Shown piece after piece: positions 1-9,508 of a stretch of DNA of 64,000 bases. Source of the stretch: Marinobacter salarius (GTDB taxonomy: Bacteria > Pseudomonadota > Gammaproteobacteria > Pseudomonadales > Oleiphilaceae). Each line of letters starts with the position of its first letter. Position 1 is the first letter of the stretch. Below the pieces are notes generated by a model. It saw only the letters and a list, made by a program, of their open reading frames with translations. It was not told the DNA's origin and did not search any database. The position numbers were made by a program, and so were the translations under genes. Location: the NCBI GenBank assembly GCA_000831005.1, contig CP007152.1, positions 3,286,001 through 3,350,000 on the forward strand, in the 5' to 3' direction.

Positions 1-351
1 CTGGCCGCGCCGGACAGCGGTATATACAACCCCCGAACCATCAAGCACATCCTGTTGACGGCCTACCGTCGCAACCGGATTGTCATCGGCCCGAGTCAGG
101 CTTATGTCAAAGCGGGATCGCTGGCATCCACCTATACACCTTTAACCGAGATCTCCAAACTCGCAGCAAAATACATAGAACAATACCGCAGTGATGGTCA
201 GTTTCCCCCGCCCGCCTATCCCGATGTCTTCAGAATTGAGCTAAACGACCAGGTTGCGCGTTCCCTGAACATTCCGCTGCCCGACCGTCAGGAGATCATC
301 AACTCTATTAGCGAGCGGTTGGCTGGGTCCGAGGAGGCGTCTGATGAGTAA
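1..351 (+). CDS. ABC substrate-binding-like protein, C-terminal part
   Basis: The frame is open from the first base of the window, so this is the 3' end of a longer gene. The visible 116 residues include RRNRIVIGPSQAYVKAGSLA and a final segment YPDVFRIELNDQVARSLNI. These look like the last part of periplasmic ABC-type substrate-binding proteins (PF04392-like) that often sit directly before sensor kinases. The stop codon overlaps the start of the next gene (ATGAGTAA), so the two are translationally coupled. A role as the ligand-binding partner of the kinase is inferred from position only. The N-terminal signal peptide and most of the domain lie outside the window. Confidence 0.6.
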   Translation: MAAPDSGIYNPRTIKHILLTAYRRNRIVIGPSQAYVKAGSLASTYTPLTEISKLAAKYIEQYRSDGQFPPPAYPDVFRIELNDQVARSLNIPLPDRQEIINSISERLAGSEEASDE

Positions 352-2286
352 GCGTATGGGCAGGCCAGTCCCCCTCACGCGGAAGCTGCTGCTATTGGGT
401 GCCGCTCCAGCGATCGTCATGTTCATCGTATTGATGGTGTTCTTTACGTCTGCTCGGCTTGATGACGCCCGCAAGGACCTGGCTGACAGCAGTCAGATGC
501 TGGCTGACAGCCTTGCGCCGGCGGTTGAATACGCCGTCGTTTCGGGGAACACGGCGTCCCTTGAACAGATACTGTCGCAATCGCTGCGGCGCAGCCGCGC
601 CCAATGGATACGCGTCTCCAACGTGGTCGGCGACGAGGTTGGATTTGTCTCCACGGACGACCCGGGCAATATCAGTGCTGAGGAGACCTTCGACGTCTTC
701 GAATCTGAGATACTGCAGCAACCGCTTGATCTGGGCGAAGATCGCCAGACCGAATGGTTCGAACCCAACTACGGGTTCGGGTCAGGAGCGCTTCGCGTCG
801 GTACTGTTCAGGTGGGCGTCAACAAAGCCCAACTCGCAGCACGCCGGCAGGACATCCTCTGGACATCACTGGCGGTTGGGTTTTCGTTGCTGCTGTTTAC
901 GCTACTAATCGTCAAACACTCGCTGAACAGTATCGTCTCACCGATCCATGGCCTGTCCCGTCGGGTTGCAAAACTGATTAATCGGGAATACGAGGAAGTT
1001 GAGGTAGGCCTTGCCGGCGCTACCCGCGAAACCCGGGAGCTGGAGGAAAGCTCAATGCTCTCTCCAGGCACCTGAGGAACCTTAAGGCATCCCGGGACGA
1101 GACCCTGGCCTCTTCTGAAAAAGCCCGGGAACGGGCGGAAATGGCGAATCGAGCCAAATCCGAGTTTCTTGCCACCATGAGCCATGAGTTACGGACACCG
1201 CTCAATGGTGTTCTGGGGATGATTGAACTCGTGACCGATGAGGCCCTGAGCGCTCGGCAAAAGGACTATCTCCAGACGGCGCGGCAGTCCACTGAGGACT
1301 TGCTGACGGTCATCAATGACATCCTGGACTATTCCCATATTGACCGGGGTACGCTGGAACTGGATAACCGCGAGTTTGACCTGAAAGAGCTCATCACCAA
1401 CTGCACCGCCAGCTACCGTCATGTCGCCGAGCAGCAGGGTTTGGCGCTGTCCACCAAGTTTATCGGAGACTGGCCGGATCGTCTGCTTGTGCTGGGAGAC
1501 TCCCCGCGCCTGCGCCAGATCCTGGCGGGCCTTATCGATAATGCCATCAAGTTCACGGGCGACGGCTTCATCAAAGTACAGGCCAGCTTTTTCTCTCTTG
1601 AGGATAACTGCCTGGTGCTCAACTGCACTGTCAGTGATTCCGGCTGCGGCATTCCTGTTGAACGAATTCACGATATCTTTAACTCATTTGAGCAGCTTGA
1701 TACGGGTGATTCACGCAGTTATGGCGGAACCGGCATGGGGCTTTCGCTGGTCCAGAGGCTGGTTGAGCTGATGGGCGGTCACGTCAAAGTCGAGACCGAC
1801 ATTGGGAAAGGGTCGCAGTTCCGCTTCGAGCTGCCCTTTGAATTGGCAAACCGGGTCGATCATGTTGAGGCTGCGGAACAGGGCCCTGTCAAAACCGGCG
1901 GCGAGCAAGCCCGTGCTCTTGTGGTGGAGGACAACATGGTGAACCAGAGGGTCGCCACTGCCCTGCTCCGGCGGCTGGGCTTTGAGACAGACGCAGCGGC
2001 CAATGGTGAGGAGGCACTGGATCTGGTTCGAACCAATCACTCCGGCTACGACGTTATCCTGATGGATTGCCAGATGCCGGTGATGGACGGCTATGAAACC
2101 ACCCGCTGCATCCGGGAATGGGAAAAGAGCAACGGCCAGGGCGGAACCCCGATTATCGCACTGACAGCGGACGCCCTTCCGGGAACCGAGACCAGCTGTC
2201 GAGAGTCGGGCATGAACGATTACCTCGCCAAGCCTGTGAGAAAAGAACACCTCAGAACGGTACTCAGCCGCTGGATACGGGTGTAA
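344..2286 (+). CDS. Hybrid sensor histidine kinase with receiver domain (BarA-like)
   Basis: About 646 residues once one frame break is restored. Order: a first membrane helix near residues 14-38, a periplasmic sensor part to about 170, a second helix near 172-192, a HAMP-like linker, a HisKA domain with H-box [10 protein letters not shown], a HATPase with N-box DNAIKF and G-boxes DSGCGIP and GGTGMGLSL, and a C-terminal receiver with phospho-acceptor Asp in [12 protein letters not shown]. There is no Hpt domain, so an external Hpt protein is expected. The frame is lost at the AAA run 1047-1049. One extra A gives [14 protein letters not shown] and joins both halves. The start overlaps the upstream stop. 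The signal is probably sensed with the upstream substrate-binding-like protein (inference). Confidence 0.85.
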
Positions 2287-2305
2287 CCAGCGACTTTTAG
2301 CAAGA

Positions 2306-3689
2306 TTACGCGACGGGCTCGCGCATGGTGACGAACTCTTCGGCGGAGGTCGGATGAATACCAATCGTGCTGTCGAACTGCGCTTTGGTCGCGCCAGCTT
2401 TCAGGGCAACCGCTATCCCCTGGGTTATTTCTCCGGCATCGGGCCCAACCATATGAGCACCCAGCACCCGGTCAGTGTCAGCGTCCACCACCAGTTTCAT
2501 CAGTGACCGCTCATCCCGCCCACTCAAGGTATGTTTCATCGGTTTGAACTCCGACCGGTAGATACGGAGCTTATGCCCTGCTTCCCTCGCCTCTGCTTCC
2601 GTCAGGCCGACCGTTCCGATATTGGGCTGGCAGAAGACCGCCGTAGGAATGCAGGTATAGTCCATCTCGCCCTGGCCGTCTCCGAACAGTCGGCGGGACA
2701 GTACCATGCCCTGGGCAAGCGCCACCGGCGTCAGTTGTGGGGTGCCGATAACATCGCCAAGAGCTGTAATCGAGGGCACGGCGGACTGAAAGTGATCGTC
2801 CACAACCACATGACCGGAGGCACTGAGCTGAACCCCAAGCGCCTCAAGTCCGAGGCCATCCACCAACGCACGGCGCCCGGTCGCCGCCATCACAAGACCG
2901 GTATTCAGCGGGAGCCATCGGTCAGGTTGACGTTGTAGTGAGTGTCCTCGCTCTCGATGGATTCGATATTGACGCCAAAGCGCAGGTCCACGCCCTTTTT
3001 CCGCATTTCCTGAGCGGTAAACTCACGAACATCGTCATCGAAGCCCCGGAGGAACAGATCACCGCGATAGAGAAGTGTTGTCTCAACGCCAAGCCCGGCA
3101 AGAATACCGGCAAACTCCACCGCGATGTAGCCACCGCCCCAGACCACTGCCTGCCTCGGCAGTTGCGGCAGATAGAACATCTCGTTCGAGGTAAGAACAC
3201 ATTCCTTGCCTGGCACATCCGGGACCACGGGCCAACTGCCGGTGGCAATAGTGATATGCTTCGCGGTATAAGACCGCTCTCCCACTACCACCGTATGAGC
3301 ATCGCTCAATGTCGCGGTGCCTTCGATAACCGTGACGCCGGCATTGGCCAGCATGCGCCCATAGATACCATTAAGACGTTCGATTTCGGCGTTTTTGTTG
3401 GCAACCAGCCTGGTCCAGTCAAAACTGACCTGATCCCCTGGCACGTTCCAGCCATAGCCGCAGCGTCCTCGATGTCTTCACCCGCGTGAGAACCATAGAC
3501 AAACAGTTTCTTCGGCACGCAGCCCACATTCACGCAGGTTCCACCGAGATAGCGCGATTCCACCACAGCCACACGAGCGCCCTTGGCAGCGGACATGCGT
3601 GCCAGCCTGACACCACCGGAACCGGCACCCACAATAATAAGATCAAAATCCTGTCTGTCAGACACAGCGTCTCCTGTCTTTTTCGACAA
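2306..3689 (-). CDS. gor: Glutathione-disulfide reductase
   Basis: A FAD-dependent pyridine nucleotide-disulfide oxidoreductase of about 460 residues. The N-terminal dinucleotide fold is [16 protein letters not shown], followed by the redox-active disulfide [14 protein letters not shown], a central NAD(P)H fold [14 protein letters not shown], and a C-terminal dimer domain ending [13 protein letters not shown] with the His-Pro pair that serves as acid/base. These match glutathione reductase rather than lipoamide dehydrogenase. It reduces GSSG in the cytosol. The frame breaks twice, near 3458 (GC run; restores [10 protein letters not shown]) and near 2908 (restores [15 protein letters not shown]). 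Both are single missing bases, so I read one intact gene. It converges on the upstream kinase with a 19-base gap. Confidence 0.88.
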
Positions 3690-3698
3690 TCTGTTCGT

Positions 3699-4367
3699 TC
3701 AACCGGAAACCGCCGCCTGTTCGTCGGGGCGGACCTCACGGAATAGTATGTGGTCCTCAAAGCTTCCCAGGCGAATGGTGCCAAGGCTTCGGAACCCTTC
3801 GGACTCGTAGAACGGAAGGTAACGGCTGTTGCCTGTATCCAGGACAAGCCCGCTTCCCCGGGGATTTTCCGCACAGAGCTTCTCAACCGTGGATAACAGC
3901 AGTCGCCCATACCCCTTGTTCTGATAGTTCGGGTTCACTCCCATCAATGGCAACTGGTGAGCCAGAGGCTGGGGGAGCATTTCCCGAATTTTCTCATGGT
4001 AATCCAGGTAACGACGGGTAGAGGCAAACCCGGCTGTCAGGACCATGCGAATACGCCAGCTAAGCTGCTCCGCGAGGTTCAGCCGGAGCTCCGGCTCGCC
4101 AATGAAGGCAACGGCAACAAGTGTATCGTTCACCAGCACACCCACCGCATCCTGATTCAGACCAAAATAGAGATCAATCAGTTCCCGCACCGTGGCACGC
4201 ACGCGCTGCTGATAGCCAGGCCGACGATGATCAAACAGGTACTGGAACGTCGGTTCATCCCGGTACGCATGGACTAATATGGAAATCGCCTCATTTCGGG
4301 CACTTCCATCGAGTCGAACAATGACTGGCTCCTGGCTATTCTTGTTCTGTGTGCCGTCACTCATCAC
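3699..4367 (-). CDS. GNAT family N-acetyltransferase
   Basis: A 222-residue protein with one GNAT fold. The acetyl-CoA loop is visible as MGVNPNYQNKGYGRLLL (Q-x-x-G-x-G type) near residues 140-156, followed by GLVLDTGNSRYLPFYESEGF, the typical beta5-alpha4 end of the fold. The substrate is unknown; family members acetylate small amines, peptides or antibiotics. The start could be the first or second Met, three bases apart. It lies between gspM and gor on the same strand with short gaps (19 and 9 bases), so it may be transcribed with either. Nothing ties it to secretion. Confidence 0.8.
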   Translation of the reverse strand: MMSDGTQNKNSQEPVIVRLDGSARNEAISILVHAYRDEPTFQYLFDHRRPGYQQRVRATVRELIDLYFGLNQDAVGVLVNDTLVAVAFIGEPELRLNLAEQLSWRIRMVLTAGFASTRRYLDYHEKIREMLPQPLAHQLPLMGVNPNYQNKGYGRLLLSTVEKLCAENPRGSGLVLDTGNSRYLPFYESEGFRSLGTIRLGSFEDHILFREVRPDEQAAVSG

Positions 4368-4386
4368 ATATTCTCCAGTGTCTGCC

Positions 4387-4917
4387 TCAAATCGTTAACG
4401 TCAGACGTACGGATACGATCCCTGGATCGTTCTGTCGGTCCATGGACGCTTGATCTATCTGAACACCGTGGCTGGTGTTCAGACGTTCCAGCCAGCTGGC
4501 CACCTCAGTGAACGGTGCACCCTCGAGCCAGACGCGAATCGCGTTCTCACCACTGGGCTCGAAGCGCTGAAGCGAAAGGCCTGATTCGCTGGCACTGCGC
4601 GTCACCAGCGCCATAAGTGCTCTACCGTCTACCGGCGTATCAGAACCTGCGCCCCCCGAAGACGAGTTGGCACTGGACAGACGCTCCAATGACTGACGAT
4701 TAGCCTCAAGCCACGCCAAGAGTTCAGTGGCACGCTCCCTAGACTCGACAGCTTCGTTGTGAAAACCCGTGGCAGGGCGCCAGACTCCGAAGTAGAGAAT
4801 GCCGAGGAGAACGGCCACCGCAAGAACAGACAGAGCCTGCTGGTCCCTGCGAGGCAACTGGTCATACTGGGCGATGAGCTTTCCGACGGCTGGCTGCTCC
4901 TTGATCCTGTTTAACAT
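4387..4917 (-). CDS. gspM: Type II secretion protein GspM
   Basis: A 176-residue bitopic inner-membrane protein. A short cytoplasmic N-terminus is followed by one helix (SVLAVAVLLGILYFGVW, about residues 30-46) and a periplasmic part with a coiled-coil stretch and a C-terminal ferredoxin-like domain. In the family GspM binds GspL and with GspE and GspF builds the inner-membrane platform. It starts 4 bases after the gspL stop and is the last gsp gene of the operon. Length and topology are usual for the family. No gspN follows. Confidence 0.85.
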   Translation of the reverse strand: MLNRIKEQPAVGKLIAQYDQLPRRDQQALSVLAVAVLLGILYFGVWRPATGFHNEAVESRERATELLAWLEANRQSLERLSSANSSSGGAGSDTPVDGRALMALVTRSASESGLSLQRFEPSGENAIRVWLEGAPFTEVASWLERLNTSHGVQIDQASMDRQNDPGIVSVRLTLTI

Positions 4918-4921
4918 GCCA

Positions 4922-6224
4922 TTATCCTCCGGAAACCGTCAGACGCCCGCGGGCGCCATTGGATTCATTAACCACCGAGCCGATCTTCGCTTCCAATCCG
5001 CGACTGGTCAGGCCATTTCTCAGGGTGCTGAGCTTGTCATAGCTGTCTGCGCGCACATCGACCACAAGTTCCCCGCGATTCTGGCTGTAGTTCACCGAAT
5101 TGAAGGTGACAGCGCGTGAATCGGGAATCTTCGAGTACTGTTCACCCGTGTACTTCATCAACGTGAGAAAACCGGCGTTTGGCCCTTCCGCCTGAAGTTG
5201 ACGCAACTGTCCCTCAACAACCCGGCGCACGTTACCGGAATGGGTCCTGGCGTCTCCCGGGAAAGCTCACGATAAACTGCCATCGCCTGCTCCTGGATAT
5301 CATCGGCTTGCTGCTGGTAGTAGAATCCCATGCCGACTTCCACGCCAATCTGGATCACAAACCATACGCAGGCCACGGCAACCAGCGGTTTCCATGCGCC
5401 CAGCGCACTCGATTTGCCCGTGCGGATGCTGTAGGCCCCCTGGCACAGGTTGATCGGCTGGCAAAGGTGATGATGGTGGGAGTGTGCCAGCAGTTCCAGT
5501 GGCATCAGTTCCAGCGTTTCCTCGCGAACCACCAGGCGCCCTGACGATTTCAGCTCGCTCAGGTCCGCCTGCTGGTGCTCAAATTCCTGCTCAGTGCCGT
5601 AAACGGTCACCGGCACCTCGGCGACCACCTCATCAGACGGTGGAAGCGCCAGCGTCTGCGCAAACATCGCGAGATTTCGAGCATGAACACTGAGCCACTC
5701 CCCCTGATCACTGGAAAGCATGGCGGAATCGCCATCCAAGCACACCGACCAGCCGCCTTCAGTCAACGGCAGCAAGCTTGAATCCGGGTAGATCGCATCC
5801 AGCTTAAGATGATTCCAACCACTGAACATCACCACCCATTCGGCCATTTGCCCGTGGTCTATGGCCGCCACCCGAAAACCTTTCTCCGTGCGGTTACCCA
5901 GGGCCAGATGAACACTTTCGATGTCCTGGGCAACCTGCTCCTCAACCGCGTAAGGGAGCGCCTGATGAACAAATCGCGTTTGTTTGGCGGGAATGTCCGC
6001 TACGCAGAAGAGCGCCTCATCGCCGGGAATGAGACCCACCAACAGCACATTCTCAAGATCGTTCTGGGTCAGAGTCTGCTCGATGGTGTCTCGTGAATCC
6101 GCGGTTCCCCGGGCCTGGGCATCTCCACTGGCATCCACCAGCACCCAATTGTACAACTGGCTTCCGGGTTGGCGTCGAGGTCCGCGAACGGTGGCCGTGG
6201 CCTGACGTAGAGGCGATATGACAT
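4922..6224 (-). CDS. gspL: Type II secretion protein GspL
   Basis: About 434 residues after two frame repairs. I place the start at 6224, where the minus strand reads MSYRLYVRPRPPFADLDANP, the usual GspL opening. One missing T near 6155 then joins this to LYNWVLVDASGDAQ. The cytoplasmic actin-like half binds the GspE ATPase. A membrane helix follows (WKPLVAVACVWFVIQIGVEVG), then a periplasmic domain rejoined by one missing A near 5262 (restores YRELFPGDARTHSGNVRRVVEG). The periplasmic end pairs with GspM. A His-rich stretch AHSHHHHL before the helix is unusual but is not known to matter. Without the repair a TTG at 6156 would be the only start in frame. Confidence 0.85.
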
Positions 6225-6302
6225 TCTGAACAGTTTCCTTTTTCGAAACCCTCTGGGGGGTTATCGGTTCTTTTTGTAACGGTTTTCCGGCTCCGGACTT
6301 CC

Positions 6303-7315
6303 CTATTCCCCGGAGATCGTGAACGGTTCCTTGGTAATACGATTCTTTTGCCCGGTGTCACGAGACACGGTTTGCATCTCGCCTTCCGGGCTTCGATAAA
6401 CTGTGCTGACCAGGTTGGCAACCCGGTTATCGTAGGTAATCCGCGATACTACTTCAAAAAAACGGGTTTGCAGACCGAGGCCCGTGGGTTTCATCCCCCT
6501 CCCCGCAAATTCATCCAGTGCCAGGAAGTCCTGTACATTCTCGAAGCGCTCTTCTGTGCGTCTTTCCAGAATAGCGTCTGCCTGAGCCTGTGTCAGTTCC
6601 TCATGGAGAGACCTGAGCACTGGTGCCGTCGCAGTGTTGACGTTGATGCCCAACCCCGTCACCGGTAACGCCGTTACGTGTGGTCTCAGTGCCCGATAAG
6701 CTTCCTCGGTCATACCATCAATCATGCGAAGCTCGGAAACATCAACAAAGGTTGATTGCCGGCCCGGTAGGCCGGATCCGCGGAAAGGTACTGACCGTCC
6801 TCGGCCCCATACGCGCTGACGGTCTGGTCGTTCGGGTCGATCCAATCCACCAGCGCATCGACATTGACCGTGGTGATTTCGAGCACCTGGAGCAAACGGG
6901 CGATCCGATCACGAACAATGGGGTCGACCTGCCCGTTGGCGCTTACCAGGTCGTTGAGGTTGATCCTGCCACCGAGATCATCAATCTGAACCTCCGCCAC
7001 GCCGTTGTCGTCCAGCGGGAGGATGGCGGCATTCTTTGCCCAGAATTCGTCCAGGCTGTCGACCATGAGGTTGTTCTCCTTGTCGTCCTCAAAGTCGCGC
7101 ACCAGAATCTGGCGGGCAAAGGCTTCCGCACCCAGGGCCACGCTGTGCCCCTGCTGCTGGGCAAGGTAGTGGCTGGCTCGGAATACCCGCACGCTTTGCT
7201 GCTGGGTCATGCCTGTTGCCAGCATGACCACCAGCGCCATGGCGAGGAGCACCATAATCAGTGCAACGCCACTCTGGCGACCACCGTGCCTACCGATGAA
7301 TGGATGTTTAGCCAC
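6303..7315 (-). CDS. gspK: Type II secretion minor pseudopilin GspK
   Basis: About 338 residues, the large minor pseudopilin that caps the pseudopilus tip with GspI and GspJ. The N-terminus GGRQSGVALIMVLLAMALVV is a prepilin leader with Gly before the hydrophobic helix and, as usual for GspK, lacks the Glu at position 5. The body holds the alpha-helical insert with GLGINVNTATAPVLRSL, typical of the family. GTG at 7313-7315 is the start, supported by AGGAG six bases upstream and an 8-base overlap with gspJ. The frame breaks at GG 6750-6751. One missing base restores AGNQPFVDVSEL. Confidence 0.87.
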
Positions 7316-8090
7316 CCGTCACTCCTGTCCCCGATGAGTCCTGGCCAGGGTTTGGGTTCTGATCCTGATCCTGTTGTTGATCATCGTCCTGATCGTCTGC
7401 GGCATCGTTGACGCTATTCACCACACCCTGGGCAACGTCGTTGTCAAAATCAGGAAGCGTGAAGGTTCTTACCAGCTCTCCAAAACGTTCATGCTCAATG
7501 GTGACCTCGATACCCAGCGGTAAGGGAATGTCGGGGCGCGTACCTGGTGTCATATTGGCCATACTCTCTTCATCAGGCCATTCATCCCGCCAGTTTCGCT
7601 GATCATCGAGAAAACGAACCGTGAACTCAGTGACGTTCGAGAGCAGAAGAAGGTCCTGGCTGTTGTCTTCCTGCCCCCTGTCGACGGTTACCCAGTACCG
7701 CCGGCGCAATTCATCCCCGGTGTATTCCCAGCCCACCCGCTGCAGACTGCTGCGGCGAGTGCCCAGTGGGTTGCGCCAGCCCTGGCGGGTGAGAATCAAT
7801 GAAAACTCTTCCTCACGGCTGGTCAGAGCAGGACGGAAATCGCCGTAAATGTCACGGGCGGACCGGTTCACCACCTGGGTAATGTCCCGCTCCAGCAAGA
7901 GCATGGTGCGTTGAATATTATCAAACTGTTCCGCGACTTCGTTGACCCGGTCCCTCGACGAGACCACATTGCCCAGCACCTGCCATACCCCTAGGCCGAT
8001 AACAGCGGTGATGGTAACCGCGATCAGCACTTCCATCAGGGTAAAGCCAGCTTGAGCGGAGGGACGCGACCTGTGTTGAGCAATGATCAT
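7308..8090 (-). CDS. gspJ: Type II secretion minor pseudopilin GspJ
   Basis: A 260-residue prepilin-like protein. The start at 8090 is chosen because it gives a short leader MIIAQHRSRPSAQAG and the processing site G|FTLMEVLIAVTITAVIGL. Upstream residues in the longer frame overlap gspI and look random. The body (LLERDITQVVNRSARD, TEFTVRFLDDQRNWRDEWP) fits GspJ. The last 40 residues are an Asp/Gln/Asn-rich low-complexity tail (DDQDDDQQQDQDQNPNPGQD) not usual for the family. It is a pseudopilus tip component processed by a prepilin peptidase encoded elsewhere. Confidence 0.85.
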   Translation of the reverse strand: MIIAQHRSRPSAQAGFTLMEVLIAVTITAVIGLGVWQVLGNVVSSRDRVNEVAEQFDNIQRTMLLLERDITQVVNRSARDIYGDFRPALTSREEEFSLILTRQGWRNPLGTRRSSLQRVGWEYTGDELRRRYWVTVDRGQEDNSQDLLLLSNVTEFTVRFLDDQRNWRDEWPDEESMANMTPGTRPDIPLPLGIEVTIEHERFGELVRTFTLPDFDNDVAQGVVNSVNDAADDQDDDQQQDQDQNPNPGQDSSGTGVTGG

Positions 8091-8100
8091 GGGGCCGACA

Positions 8101-8475
8101 TCAGTTCTCACCAATAAACGCAGACAGCGTGTGGATCGGGGCGGGCTCAGGTCTGTTGCCGCGATACTGAGCCACGGTGACCTCAACACGGAGAATGGAC
8201 GGGTCTTCGGTGGCAAGGACAGCAGTGGTTACCTGCCATTGATACGAGCCGTATTCGATGTCTTCCGAGTTCTCTGAAATAGAGGGCAGGTTTTCCTGAA
8301 GCCGGATTTCGTTGATGCGATTGTCCGCCACCCAGCCAGCCAGTGTTTTGTCCCGAATCCGCTCATAGCTGGAAATATACTGACTACCCACCTCAGCGGC
8401 TGCGGTGGCAATCAGGCCGAAAACCAGCAGAGCCACCAAGACCTCAATCAGTGTGAAACCGCGCTGGCCCTTCAT
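8101..8475 (-). CDS. gspI: Type II secretion minor pseudopilin GspI
   Basis: A 124-residue pseudopilin. The start at 8475 gives MKGQRG|FTLIEVLVALLVFGLIA, a short basic leader and the Glu-5 signature. This ATG overlaps the gspH stop (ATGA). The body has NRINEIRLQENLP and the conserved EYGSYQWQVTT stretch with aromatic residues typical of GspI. In the family GspI starts tip assembly with GspJ and GspK. gspJ follows after 10 bases. Confidence 0.85.
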   Translation of the reverse strand: MKGQRGFTLIEVLVALLVFGLIATAAAEVGSQYISSYERIRDKTLAGWVADNRINEIRLQENLPSISENSEDIEYGSYQWQVTTAVLATEDPSILRVEVTVAQYRGNRPEPAPIHTLSAFIGEN

Positions 8476-9026
8476 TCTTCCTCGACCTCCTCGCTTCCGG
8501 GATGGCGCCATTCCAAGGGAGAAACGCCATCAGACGCAATGGTATGCATCCGGGAATCATCGCGGCCAACAAGGAACTCAATCTCAAAGGGCGTGGTTTC
8601 ACCGCTGGAGAAAAACACCACATCCGGCCTCAGTTCATCTTCGTCAGACGCCAGGCGTGGGGTATCGCTTTCGATGTATTCAGTCGCCGTGATCCATTCC
8701 GGAAAACTCCGTGTCCGGAACATCCGCTCGGCTGGCTGTTTCCATTCGCCACTCAACTCTTCCCAGGCGACGAAACGATAGCTGTCTTCCTCGAGGATCA
8801 GGCCCAGTTCAGTATTGTTCAGTATCGCCTGCTCCGAGGCGGTCTGCATCAGCAGGTAGAGCTCGCGTACTTCATTTTCCATCTCGCGATCACGCGAGCT
8901 ACCACCCATCGACATAACCGCAAGCGCCGCGAGCAGCCCAACCACCACCAGGACAACGAGTATTTCGATCAGTGTGAAGCCCGACTGTCGCGTCCTGGAG
9001 AGCACTATCAGTCCCTGACCTTCCAT
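8472..9026 (-). CDS. gspH: Type II secretion minor pseudopilin GspH
   Basis: A 184-residue prepilin-like protein with processing site RQSG|FTLIEILVVLVVVGLLAAL and a beta-rich C-terminal domain (GLILEEDSYRFVAWEEL) as in GspH/FimT proteins. The ATG at 9026 overlaps the end of gspG by 19 bases. A GTG at 9005 would give a leader of ordinary length (MLSRTRQSG) and is an alternative start. GspH links the tip complex to the GspG fibre. Confidence 0.82.
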   Translation of the reverse strand: MEGQGLIVLSRTRQSGFTLIEILVVLVVVGLLAALAVMSMGGSSRDREMENEVRELYLLMQTASEQAILNNTELGLILEEDSYRFVAWEELSGEWKQPAERMFRTRSFPEWITATEYIESDTPRLASDEDELRPDVVFFSSGETTPFEIEFLVGRDDSRMHTIASDGVSPLEWRHPGSEEVEEE

Positions 9027-9459
9027 ACGCTGATGTCGGCGTTATCACCGTCACCGCCCTCTCGGCCATCGGCACCGTACGAGTAGAGATCATAAGGGCC
9101 TTCCGTGCCTGGGTTTACATACTGGTATGGCGCACCCCAGGGATCTTCGGGAACGCTGTTCAGGTACCCTTCCGGATTCCAGTTCCGCGGCTCGGGGCTG
9201 CCACTGGGCTTGGACACCAGTGCCTCAAGGCCCTGCTGGGTTGACGGGTAATGGCTGTTATCAAGGCGGTAGAGGTCCAACGCGTTAGCATGTTGCTCAT
9301 CTGGGTTTCGGCGACGGTCACGCGGGCCTGGTCACTTCGCCCCATGATGTTGGGAGCCACAATGGCTACCAGCAAGCCCAGAATAACCATGACCACCATG
9401 ATTTCGATCAGGGTAAAACCCCGTTGTGCCATTTGATGTTTCATTGTTTCGCTCTTCAT
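9008..9459 (-). CDS. gspG: Type II secretion major pseudopilin GspG
   Basis: About 150 residues. The leader MKHQMAQRG|FTLIEIMVVMVILGLL is a textbook prepilin site. The body carries the conserved major-pseudopilin block GYLNSVPEDPWGAPYQYVNPG and DLYSYGADGREGGDGDNADI, whose Asp/Gly loop binds calcium in homologues. The frame breaks at TT 9285-9286. One missing base restores MSNMLNALDLYRLDNSHYP. It forms the pseudopilus fibre in the periplasm. The ATG at 9459 follows GGGA; a second ATG 15 bases on is also possible. Confidence 0.9.
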
Positions 9460-9508
9460 CTGTCCCTATCTCTGGGTTTGGAAATGGGGTTGGCCTGCCG
9501 GTCCTGGC

